A DNA stretch of 30,723 bases from DAOQTX01 sp035340715. Lineage in GTDB: Bacteria > Bacteroidota > Bacteroidia > AKYH767-A > OLB10. The notes beneath the pieces were generated by a model, which did no database searches, was not told the origin of the DNA, and saw nothing but the letters and a program-made list of their open reading frames with translations. Positions 1 through 7,339 of the stretch are shown here, piece after piece; within the stretch, counting starts at the first letter, position 1, and each line of letters starts with the position of its first letter. Both the position numbers and the translations under genes were made by a program. The stretch is from contig DAOQTX010000033.1 in assembly GCA_035340715.1 (NCBI GenBank), positions 1 through 30,723 of the forward strand. Reading direction: 5' to 3'.

Positions 1-1
1 G

Positions 2-172
2 CCAATGCCCCAAATAATTGTTGCTGCCCCGTGGGGTGCTATCAATATAATGCTCACAACTAAATACCACACATATATTGGTCATAATGTTGTTTTGAGG
101 ATTAAATTCAAGCACACAAAAAGAGCAAGAATGGTTTTCATAGCGGCTTGCTTTTATGGGTTGAATAATTAA
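2..172 (+). CDS. possible C-terminal fragment of a hypothetical protein (cut by left edge)
   Basis: A reading frame enters from the left edge and stops with TAA at 170-172, giving about 56 residues. The first half is hydrophobic (around IIVAAPWGAINIML) and the end is basic (around RIKFKHTKRAR), which would suit the last membrane segment and cytoplasmic tail of a membrane protein. I do not recognise a family. A rightward gene ending here would converge with gldN, and the hairpin at 218-246 has T-runs on both sides, as expected for a terminator shared by converging genes. The opposite strand is also open across the same bases, so the call is uncertain. Confidence 0.3.
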   Translation, partial: PMPQIIVAAPWGAINIMLTTKYHTYIGHNVVLRIKFKHTKRARMVFIAACFYGLNN

Positions 173-212
173 AGTTAGTTATTGTTGGTGGAGAAATGCA
201 AATGGGAGGAAA

Positions 213-246
213 TAAAAAAAAGCCGTCCCATTTAAAGACGGCTTTT
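213..246 (-). terminator. bidirectional rho-independent terminator after gldN
   Basis: A perfect 10-bp stem pairs AAAAGCCGTC (218-227) with GACGGCTTTT (237-246) around a 9-base loop. Read leftward it is followed by a run of T and lies 18 bases beyond the gldN stop, so it ends the gldKLMN transcript. Read rightward it also has TTTT after the stem and could end a gene arriving from the left edge. Confidence 0.85.
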
Positions 247-264
247 CTATACATTCTTGATCGA

Positions 265-1113
265 TTAATACTCCCACAAATCGTGTTCAATATTAAAATG
301 CTCTTGTTTAATCCTTTCCGATTCTAAAAGGGCATCCATACCTACTCGATATTCTTCTACCCTACGATTAAATACGTTAGACTCTTTCATGATATAACTG
401 GTAAACATGCGTTTCATGAATATGTCGTCAAAGGTTAATCGTGCAGCATCGTTTTGGCGATTGAATACTTCATTGTTTACGAGAATTCTTCTTGCTTCAG
501 GAAAGTACACCCAAAAGATTGGCTTTTTAATAGCACCTTCACGGATATTACCCTGATCGTCTTCGTCCCACATTAAAGGAGCTATTCCTATGATTCTCGA
601 TTCCATGAGTGAGCGCTGCTTGTCAAAGAAAACTTCCTCTTTAACACGATAGGCTACAATTTTATCGCGAGAAAATTCGCGCTTAACGACTGTATCGCGA
701 GATAGATAAGGTGGATCGGGATCAATTACCTGAATGGTATCTACTCCGGCACCTCCTACTTTTTCAAATTCCTCCATGGTCATAGGCATGGTAAACTCAT
801 CGTCAATGTAATTGTAGGCGGTCAAACTACCTTCTTCAATTGCATCCATTAAAACTTCAATTAAACTCTTGCGATCTTTTGTATCGCCCTCACGAGGATA
901 TCGCAAAGGCAAATTGAGTTTTTCGTTCAATTCGATTACTCTCCAAACTCTACGGGCCCACATCACATCTGCCTCACGCAAATAAGAATAAGGAACCACT
1001 CTGCGAGTTGGATTGTGCTCTTTTACATAAACACCATCCAACAGGTTTTGTGCCATCAACTCAGGAGTTGACATCAACAATCCTACTAGAAGTACCAAAA
1101 GCGCTTTTTTCAT
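265..1113 (-). CDS. gldN: type IX secretion system / gliding protein GldN (PorN)
   Basis: This is the periplasmic T9SS component GldN (PorN in Porphyromonas), which joins the GldK outer-membrane lipoprotein in the large ring beneath the outer membrane and contacts GldM. The 282-residue product begins with a Sec signal peptide (MKKALLVLLVGLLMS, cleavage probably after MAQ near residue 22). The mature part is typical of the family, including the DVMWARRVWRVIEL segment near residue 50 and the WVYFPEARRILVNNE segment near residue 205. It is the last of gldK-gldL-gldM-gldN, 47 bases after gldM, and is followed by a strong terminator. Order and length agree with other Bacteroidota. No irregularity is visible. 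Confidence 0.95.
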   Translation of the reverse strand: MKKALLVLLVGLLMSTPELMAQNLLDGVYVKEHNPTRRVVPYSYLREADVMWARRVWRVIELNEKLNLPLRYPREGDTKDRKSLIEVLMDAIEEGSLTAYNYIDDEFTMPMTMEEFEKVGGAGVDTIQVIDPDPPYLSRDTVVKREFSRDKIVAYRVKEEVFFDKQRSLMESRIIGIAPLMWDEDDQGNIREGAIKKPIFWVYFPEARRILVNNEVFNRQNDAARLTFDDIFMKRMFTSYIMKESNVFNRRVEEYRVGMDALLESERIKQEHFNIEHDLWEY

Positions 1114-1160
1114 AGTATAAAGATTTTAATCTCTGTTCATTAACGAAATTGTTATACGCA

Positions 1161-2774
1161 TTATTGGATAACAAAGTTCACACTGCTCAATTTACGACTG
1201 GTTCCATCTGGTCCCGATGCATAAATGTACTCAAAATATACTTTATCACCGGCACGTGCACCTGAGATGGCATCCTTCATTGAGGCACTGATCAAATTGT
1301 TATCGCTATCCAATTCAATAGGGTCTTTACCTTTACGGTACAGACTCATTTTAAACTTGGTAACTTTGAAATACAATTCAAAATCAAAATTCTCCATAAT
1401 GGCCGAAACGGCAGGTTGTGCCAATAACTGATTTTTAGGGAAGTTACCGTCTTTTTTACCACCTACCATAGCTACCGGATCGGGTACACGCTTTACACGA
1501 AACTTAAATGCACCCATTGGAGTAGATTTTCCACTCAGTTCTGCATTGATATTGATTGTGGCTTCGCCTTGCTGTGTAACTTTTACAATGTATTTTCCGG
1601 CTCCTGATTTGGTATCGGGAATTAACTGACCACCGGTAATGCTTGGCTTTACTTTTTCATTGGGCACCCCGGGAACCGATATCGATACCGGGTTATCCAC
1701 TCCAATGTAAAACACATTCATTTTATCGGCACTGGCAACAGCTGCTGGTCGAGCCGCAACATACTCGGCTACGAAAGGATAATTGGAATAGGTGTTGTCC
1801 GGGTTTTTAACTTTAATAACCCCACCCCACTTTTTAATTCCTTCGCTTCCGGGTCGATCTACATAAGAACCCAAACCACCGGCTACAGGGATAGGTCTTC
1901 CTGCTCCACGTAGTTCTTTCTTTGCAGTATCCACTTCTCCAACAATTATTTCAGGATTGGAAGTTGAGGAGTAAGCCGCCAAAAATACATCGGCCTTATA
2001 TTCCTGACCTAACAAAATATAACTGGAAGGTGCAATAACTCTAGCTTGAAGTGCATCGAACTTAAAGTTCTTTTTGTCAATCGATTTAATCAAGTGATCC
2101 AAAATGGATGATTCAACATTTTGCACATCCGATTGCATTTTAGTTAAGATAGCTAAAGTAGCTACTACAGGCGAATGATAGAAAGATGCCATTTCCCACG
2201 TAGCTTTTCCGTCTATTGGTTTTTCCGGATCTTTGGTATTAATCATTTGCTCAATCTTAGCTTTGAAGAATTGTTGATCTTCCGGAGTAAGACCGGCTAG
2301 AACTTTGTTTCTAAATTCCTCAAGCTTTGCTTTGAGTTCGCTTGCTCTGTGTCCTTTACCGTCTTGTTCGCTTCCGCAAAGCATTTCGGTTGGGATATCG
2401 TAGTCGTCTTTACGGGCAATATCACGAGGATCGGGCACCGCTTCACCGGGCTCTAATCCTTCTACTTTACGAATCAGATCATTTTTCAGTGAGTCGATAT
2501 AGGCAATCATTTTTGCTGCTTCGGTAGAAGTAGCTTTTGCTCGAAGATAAAAAGGCTCTGTTTTTACTTTGTCATTCAACATTGCCAATTCAAAATCAGC
2601 CATGGTTTGACCCGTTCTATCGCTGAGGTTTGCATTTGATTCGCTTAAACTTTCATTTATTGATACAAAGGCATTGATGATCTCCTTAGAAATATTCAGG
2701 GCTAACAGCGCGGTTAACACCAAATACATCATGTTGATCATTTTCTGCCGTGGAGATAATTTTCCTGAGGCCAT
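1161..2774 (-). CDS. gldM: type IX secretion motor subunit GldM (PorM)
   Basis: GldM is the long periplasmic shaft of the T9SS motor. Its single N-terminal transmembrane helix sits inside the GldL helix bundle in the inner membrane, and its stacked periplasmic domains reach the GldK/GldN ring. The 537-residue product begins with a short cytoplasmic stretch (SPRQKMINM), then one hydrophobic helix at about residues 14-28, and otherwise shows a soluble periplasmic sequence with the family's C-terminal beta-rich domains. The length is close to the usual 510-540. It lies 59 bases after gldL and 47 before gldN in the same operon. The start is the ATG immediately before ASGKLSPRQK, the conserved family N-terminus. 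Confidence 0.96.
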   Translation of the reverse strand: MASGKLSPRQKMINMMYLVLTALLALNISKEIINAFVSINESLSESNANLSDRTGQTMADFELAMLNDKVKTEPFYLRAKATSTEAAKMIAYIDSLKNDLIRKVEGLEPGEAVPDPRDIARKDDYDIPTEMLCGSEQDGKGHRASELKAKLEEFRNKVLAGLTPEDQQFFKAKIEQMINTKDPEKPIDGKATWEMASFYHSPVVATLAILTKMQSDVQNVESSILDHLIKSIDKKNFKFDALQARVIAPSSYILLGQEYKADVFLAAYSSTSNPEIIVGEVDTAKKELRGAGRPIPVAGGLGSYVDRPGSEGIKKWGGVIKVKNPDNTYSNYPFVAEYVAARPAAVASADKMNVFYIGVDNPVSISVPGVPNEKVKPSITGGQLIPDTKSGAGKYIVKVTQQGEATININAELSGKSTPMGAFKFRVKRVPDPVAMVGGKKDGNFPKNQLLAQPAVSAIMENFDFELYFKVTKFKMSLYRKGKDPIELDSDNNLISASMKDAISGARAGDKVYFEYIYASGPDGTSRKLSSVNFVIQ

Positions 2775-2833
2775 TTCTGTTCCTAGTCGTTAAATTGGTT
2801 AGTAATAGATAATTTCAAAACTAAATGTTTTCC

Positions 2834-3646
2834 TTATTTAGAAGGATTAACATTCATTGCCGACAACATATTTCCGTACACTGTATTGAGTGAACTTAAA
2901 TTGCCTGCCAATTTTGAAACTTCTTCTCTGTACTTGCGAGTATCTTCCAATGATGAATGTAAATTGTTCATCAATTCGTTGATGCCCTCATAAAACTTAG
3001 CTGACTCTTTCAGGTGATTATTTGAATCCTGTAATTGCAATTCGTACACCGCGTTTAAAGCTGCAAGATTTTTTCCTGCCGATTGCACTTGTTCGGTATA
3101 TACTTTTACATCGCTGGTGCTGTTGCTTAAGCCGTCCATTGCTTCAACTGCTTTGCTATACGAACCGTTAAGATCGGTAATAGATTTCGAAGCTGTTTTA
3201 ACACTTTTTACATAGTCTTCGGTAGCGATACTAGCATCGGTAATGTTGTTCATTTTAGAAGCATTATCGGACAATGAACGAAGACCGGTTCCTAAACTCT
3301 CTAATAGCTCAGGACCTATATTGGCTTCACTCATTAATAGATCGAGCTTCTGAGAAACCGGATCAATTTGCTTCTTTTTCTTGTTTTTATCGTATCCCGG
3401 CTCGTGCATACCTGCTAGTTCAGGATAAACTAAAGACCAATCGTACTCCTCATGCGGAGGTTCGAATGCAGAAAAGAAGAAGATAATCGCTTCTGTACTT
3501 AGTCCTAGAGTAAGCATTAAACCTGCACCTGGCCAGTGTTGAATTTTGAAGAGTGCACCTAAAATTACAATAGCAGCACCCCATCCGTAAAGTTTTGCTA
3601 ATAGATTTTTAAACCCTTTACCTTGGGTTAACTCAGTAAGTCCCAT
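2834..3646 (-). CDS. gldL: type IX secretion motor subunit GldL (PorL)
   Basis: GldL is the inner-membrane stator-like subunit that, with GldM, converts proton-motive force into motion for T9SS export and gliding. Two transmembrane helices occupy about residues 20-36 and 41-60. They carry the charged residues expected for a proton path: K34 and H37 in the first, E52 in the second and E62 at its end. By alignment from memory these match K27, H30, E49 and E59 of Flavobacterium johnsoniae GldL. The rest (about 75-270) is a hydrophilic, largely helical cytoplasmic domain rich in Ser, Asn and Leu heptads. It follows gldK by 73 bases and precedes gldM by 59. Confidence 0.95.
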   Translation of the reverse strand: MGLTELTQGKGFKNLLAKLYGWGAAIVILGALFKIQHWPGAGLMLTLGLSTEAIIFFFSAFEPPHEEYDWSLVYPELAGMHEPGYDKNKKKKQIDPVSQKLDLLMSEANIGPELLESLGTGLRSLSDNASKMNNITDASIATEDYVKSVKTASKSITDLNGSYSKAVEAMDGLSNSTSDVKVYTEQVQSAGKNLAALNAVYELQLQDSNNHLKESAKFYEGINELMNNLHSSLEDTRKYREEVSKLAGNLSSLNTVYGNMLSAMNVNPSK

Positions 3647-3719
3647 GTTGAATCAGTTGTTTTTAAGTTAGTTAGTATAAAATAGTTAGTCAGTTCAAAA
3701 AACAAAATACCAAAATCAA

Positions 3720-4982
3720 TTAGAAGTCCGATTTATCGCGACCCATAAACGACATTACGCAACGGAATCCAATATAACACTTTGAAGTATCCTGGTACTC
3801 GAATGCACGAGTTCCGTTTTGTAAATAAAAGCCAATGTCTTTCCAACTTCCTCCTCGTATTGATTTACGTTTCATTACCGGAGGATCGGTATCCTTTGCA
3901 TCATAATGATAGTCAGGATTTAAATCGTGTTGGAAATTGTATGCAGATTCTTCGTAAGCATTTGATGTCCATTCTGCGACATTTCCTGCCATACAATATA
4001 AACCATAGTCGTTAGGCCAGTAGCTCGTTACTTTCACTGCATAGAATCCACCATCATCCATATAGTTACCTCTCATTGGCTTAAAGTTACCTAAGAAACA
4101 ACCACGGCTGTTACGAATATAAGGACCTCCCCAAGGATAAGGCGATAAATCCATTCCTCCACGAGCGGCATATTCCCACTCTGATTCGGTTGGAAGGCGA
4201 AAATCTTGAACAAAACTTTCACCATTCTCACCCAAATAGCTGTTGAGTAACTGCGTACGCCACACACAGAAAGCATTTGCCTGCTTCCAGTTTACGCCTA
4301 CTACAGGATAGTCGTCATAAGCCGGATGCCAGAAATACATATTGGTAATTGGATCGTTAAATGAATAGGCGAAATCATGTATCCAAGCTAAAGTATCGGG
4401 ATACACATTGATTACATCACGTTTGATGAATACAGAACGGTCAATTTTCCCTTGCTCACGGCTAGAACGTTGAGCAGCTTCTTGTAAGTCAACCCAATAA
4501 TATTCAAAGTTCAACTTACGGGTATCTATTTCTTTTCTTCTGTAAAAACGCTCTTGCTCGGGTAAAAACAATTCTGCTAATACCTCTATATTTTCTTCAT
4601 CGTCCCACTTAATTCTTTTTCTCCAGTTGATACGCTCACCGTATTCACCTTCGTCAATCAAATGCTCGCCACCGAGTAGGCGATGAGCTAATGAATCGCG
4701 CACCCACTCAACAAACTGACGATATTCATTATTGGATATCTCCGTATTGTCCATATAAAATGCGTGAACCGATACGGTACGACTTTGTGCTACGATAGCA
4801 AAAGGAACGTCTTGATCAGAAGGGCCCATGTTGTAAGCTCCGGAAGGTATAAACACCATACCGTAAGGATCGCTCTGATACCATTTCTCACGGTCCTGAG
4901 CTCCTACAAGCTGTCCCCGGTTTCCACCTCCACAACTGCTAAGCAGTGCGAGAATGAATGCTGGAATGATGAGTTTTTTCAT
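3720..4982 (-). CDS. gldK: type IX secretion lipoprotein GldK (PorK), SUMF1-like domain
   Basis: GldK is an outer-membrane lipoprotein that forms the periplasmic T9SS ring with GldN. The signal sequence ends in a lipobox (LLSSC), making C17 the lipidated cysteine. Residues of about 35-415 form a formylglycine-generating-enzyme (SUMF1/FGE-sulfatase) fold, recognisable from FIPSGAYNMGPSD near the start, the PTESEWEYAARGG motif near residue 265, AGNVAEWTSNAY near 335 and SIRGGSWKD near 380. In T9SS this fold is structural, with no known oxidase role. It is the first gene of gldKLMN and has a promoter and a roughly 100-base leader between it and porP. The 420-residue length is normal. Confidence 0.95.
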   Translation of the reverse strand: MKKLIIPAFILALLSSCGGGNRGQLVGAQDREKWYQSDPYGMVFIPSGAYNMGPSDQDVPFAIVAQSRTVSVHAFYMDNTEISNNEYRQFVEWVRDSLAHRLLGGEHLIDEGEYGERINWRKRIKWDDEENIEVLAELFLPEQERFYRRKEIDTRKLNFEYYWVDLQEAAQRSSREQGKIDRSVFIKRDVINVYPDTLAWIHDFAYSFNDPITNMYFWHPAYDDYPVVGVNWKQANAFCVWRTQLLNSYLGENGESFVQDFRLPTESEWEYAARGGMDLSPYPWGGPYIRNSRGCFLGNFKPMRGNYMDDGGFYAVKVTSYWPNDYGLYCMAGNVAEWTSNAYEESAYNFQHDLNPDYHYDAKDTDPPVMKRKSIRGGSWKDIGFYLQNGTRAFEYQDTSKCYIGFRCVMSFMGRDKSDF

Positions 4983-5020
4983 TGTTTTGTTGTTTGGTAA
5001 ACAAAAGACAGAATCAATAA

Positions 5021-5058
5021 CGGTTAAAGTTGAACAAAAATTATTTCTTCAATAACCG
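5021..5058 (-). promoter_or_regulatory. candidate leader hairpin upstream of gldK
   Basis: In the untranslated leader of gldK, CGGTTA (5021-5026) pairs with TAACCG (5053-5058) and the adjoining TTGAA (5030-5034) pairs with TTCAA (5048-5052). This gives an 11-bp stem with a 3-base bulge and a 13-base loop. It has no U-tract, so it is unlikely to be a terminator. A role in mRNA stability or translational control is possible but not shown. Confidence 0.3.
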
Positions 5059-5088
5059 AAAATTGTTCTATCCAGAAAATATCATTTT

Positions 5089-5120
5089 CAAATTTAGGTT
5101 ACTAATATAGAACTTTTCAA
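5089..5120 (-). promoter_or_regulatory. probable promoter of the gldKLMN operon
   Basis: On the minus strand TTG (5120-5118) is followed after 21 bases by TAAATTTG (5096-5089), matching the Bacteroidota -33/-7 consensus TTTG...TAnnTTTG. Transcription would start near 5082, leaving about 100 untranslated bases before the gldK ATG. The promoter lies directly after the porP stop, so gldKLMN can be transcribed independently of porP. Confidence 0.55.
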
Positions 5121-5126
5121 CAAATT

Positions 5127-6038
5127 TTATAGGAATCTTACGTTTTTAATTGGATATAGTTTCTTTTTGGCAATCTTATAACAATAATTAAGCATAATTT
5201 CGTGCGTACCGTCATTGTAGCTCTTTAGGTCAGAGGTTGTTATATCAAAAGCATATCCGATTTTCAAATTTTGTAAAACATTCACTCCGGCCATTAATAC
5301 GATGGCATCTTCCAGTCGATATGAACCACCAAGCCAGAATTTATTAAAGAACATTGCATTCATATTAATATCTGCTTGTGTAGTGGCTCCATCATTTTTC
5401 AAATGTGCAGACGGAGTTAAGGATACAGAAGGTGTTACATCAAAGCGATAGGCTGCAATACCATAGATGTGCATAGCCATGGTAGTTGTAAAATCTCCAT
5501 AATCAATTTCAGGCTCTAGCAAATGAGTGGCCGATGCACCTAGATAGGCTTTTTCACTTTGAAAATATAAACCAGCACCCAAATCAAAAGAACTTCCACT
5601 CACGCTTCCTGTTGGAATACTTGGGTCATTGGCATCGTTGAACTTAAATGTTCCATCTATACTTTTTTGAATCAATCCGGCATCTACTCCAATCCCAACT
5701 TTGCTGGCTTGACCTACATCAAATCGAAAGGCATAAGCCAATTTAGCATTCAAGGTTTTCTCAAAACCAATTTCATCGGTCATTACCGATAAACCTAATC
5801 CACCTTTAATAGGATTAATGGCAGCATCGATACTGAGCAAACCGGTTTTTGGAGCACCGTCAAAATTAGTCCACTGACTGCGATACAATAAGGTTCCGCA
5901 AATAGCATCATTCGCTCCTGCCGTTCCCGGATTAACGAATAATTTGTTAAACATGTTTTGACTGAATTGTGGATCCTGTTGTGCGGTGGCGTTGCCGATG
6001 AATCCGAATAAAATAACTACCGTAAAAAGTCTTTTCAT
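5127..6038 (-). CDS. porP: PorP/SprF family type IX secretion outer-membrane protein
   Basis: This is a PorP/SprF-type beta-barrel, an outer-membrane protein that works with T9SS in the secretion or attachment of particular cargo. The 303-residue product has a signal peptide (MKRLFTVVILFGFIGNATAQ) followed by the family hallmark QDPQFSQNMFN at the mature N-terminus. The remainder is a Gly- and aromatic-rich alternating sequence typical of a barrel, with KIGYAFDITTSDLKSYNDGT near the end, another PorP/SprF signature. It sits just upstream of gldK, the same order as porP-porK-porL-porM-porN in Porphyromonas gingivalis. It is separated from the preceding arginase-fold gene by a T-rich gap of 117 bases. 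Many paralogues exist in this phylum, so the symbol reflects context more than strict orthology. Confidence 0.9.
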   Translation of the reverse strand: MKRLFTVVILFGFIGNATAQQDPQFSQNMFNKLFVNPGTAGANDAICGTLLYRSQWTNFDGAPKTGLLSIDAAINPIKGGLGLSVMTDEIGFEKTLNAKLAYAFRFDVGQASKVGIGVDAGLIQKSIDGTFKFNDANDPSIPTGSVSGSSFDLGAGLYFQSEKAYLGASATHLLEPEIDYGDFTTTMAMHIYGIAAYRFDVTPSVSLTPSAHLKNDGATTQADINMNAMFFNKFWLGGSYRLEDAIVLMAGVNVLQNLKIGYAFDITTSDLKSYNDGTHEIMLNYCYKIAKKKLYPIKNVRFL

Positions 6039-6155
6039 AAAGAAGTTTTGGTTATCTGTAGGTTAGATTGAATTGGTAAAAAAACGAAAAAACAATTTAA
6101 AAACAAAACAACTTTTTTTAGGTCATTTTGTGCTTAAATATTATGTTAAATACTC

Positions 6156-7325
6156 TTATTCGCTTAATTTGTTTAGAGTCTGCCACCACTTATCCGGTAT
6201 CTCATTCTGACAGGCTTGATGGTAATCTTTGTAGCTACAAGGAATGTATCCTTTTCGTTCATTGCCCTTCGACCCATTTGGGTGAATGAGTTCCATCCAC
6301 CAACGGTCGCTTTTTTTACTTTTAAGAAAAACTAAATCTCTTTCTTGTTGCTCTAAGGGTACTTTATAGGTGATAAAATTAGAGGTGCTGCCTACCGGCA
6401 TTTCTGCTTTTCTATTTTCAAATCCCTCAATAAAATACCAAATCATTTCCGCTATGAGCGATGCCGTGTGTCCATTCCTATCCTCTGCCTCATAATACTC
6501 AAACAAACCAACCGAACTCAGTAAATCGTTCATTCCGGCATAGCGCATTAGTTGACAAGCTTCATCACCGGTAAGCCCATTGGCAGAAGGGTACGTAGTG
6601 CCGGGACAATCGCTTTGCTTGATCGAACACATATCAAAACTCATCATATCCGCTCCTCTGATCACAGGCTCCATTTCATTCATTTCAGAGCGAACGGTTC
6701 CTAAACGATACGTATCAAAATACATCCGTTCCATCAAATCCACTGCCTCTTGTCCGACAAAATATGTTTGGTATCCTATTACCGAAAGATTAAAAAGATG
6801 ACTGGGTTGTTCTAATACGATTTTTCCGATAAAGGTTAAAGAGTTCAAATTATCTTCTGGGCCTCCTAAGTCGAAACGGGAATCAACAACAGCCATATTG
6901 ATGATCTTGTTCAATGAAGCATAACCTTGATATTGTGCATAGGTCAGATCATGTGATCCACCGATGATAATCGGAACAATGTTTTGTTTGACCAATTCAT
7001 TGACAACAGCCGACAGCGCGAAAAAAGTATCCTCCGGAGTATCGCCTAAGATGATGTTTCCCAAATCTGCAATTCCCGATTCAAAGGAATGATGTTTGAG
7101 TTGATATAATTTTTTACGGATGGGATTGAAGGTTACGTTTTCATAAACCTCTTTTACACATGCCCTGTATTCCGGTACACCAACGATGGCCAATTTTATT
7201 CCTTCCAATGAAGGAAATCCATTTTGATGATCGTGAAACGTTATTTTATGAATTAATGAATCGTGTAGCTCGCTTAACAAACTACTGATCTCATCCGAGT
7301 CGACAGGTGAAAAGTATTCTTGCAT
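6156..7325 (-). CDS. formimidoylglutamase/arginase-fold protein, metal site degenerate
   Basis: The 389-residue product has the ureohydrolase (arginase/agmatinase/formimidoylglutamase) fold, and similar genes are usually annotated as formimidoylglutamase in this phylum. The family's metal motifs are recognisable but altered. GGSHD (122-126) keeps the first histidine. The expected DAHxD motif reads DSRFD (148-152), so the ligand histidine is arginine. The expected SxDxD motif reads SFDMC (229-233), so the second aspartate is cysteine. Two of six Mn ligands therefore appear lost, making hydrolase activity doubtful. The last ~65 residues are Trp- and Lys-rich (SDRWWMEL, DKWWQTL) and look like an extension beyond the fold. 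It begins 14 bases after topA and is probably co-transcribed with it. porP and the gld genes follow. No other histidine-degradation gene is present. A scaffold or regulatory role is possible but unproven. Confidence 0.75.
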   Translation of the reverse strand: MQEYFSPVDSDEISSLLSELHDSLIHKITFHDHQNGFPSLEGIKLAIVGVPEYRACVKEVYENVTFNPIRKKLYQLKHHSFESGIADLGNIILGDTPEDTFFALSAVVNELVKQNIVPIIIGGSHDLTYAQYQGYASLNKIINMAVVDSRFDLGGPEDNLNSLTFIGKIVLEQPSHLFNLSVIGYQTYFVGQEAVDLMERMYFDTYRLGTVRSEMNEMEPVIRGADMMSFDMCSIKQSDCPGTTYPSANGLTGDEACQLMRYAGMNDLLSSVGLFEYYEAEDRNGHTASLIAEMIWYFIEGFENRKAEMPVGSTSNFITYKVPLEQQERDLVFLKSKKSDRWWMELIHPNGSKGNERKGYIPCSYKDYHQACQNEIPDKWWQTLNKLSE

Positions 7326-7339
7326 GCTAGCAATATTAC

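Noticed and set aside
1..85. Leftward gene starting at ATG 85 and leaving the window
   Set aside because: Only 28 codons are visible, there is no recognisable promoter, and it overlaps the better supported plus-strand frame.
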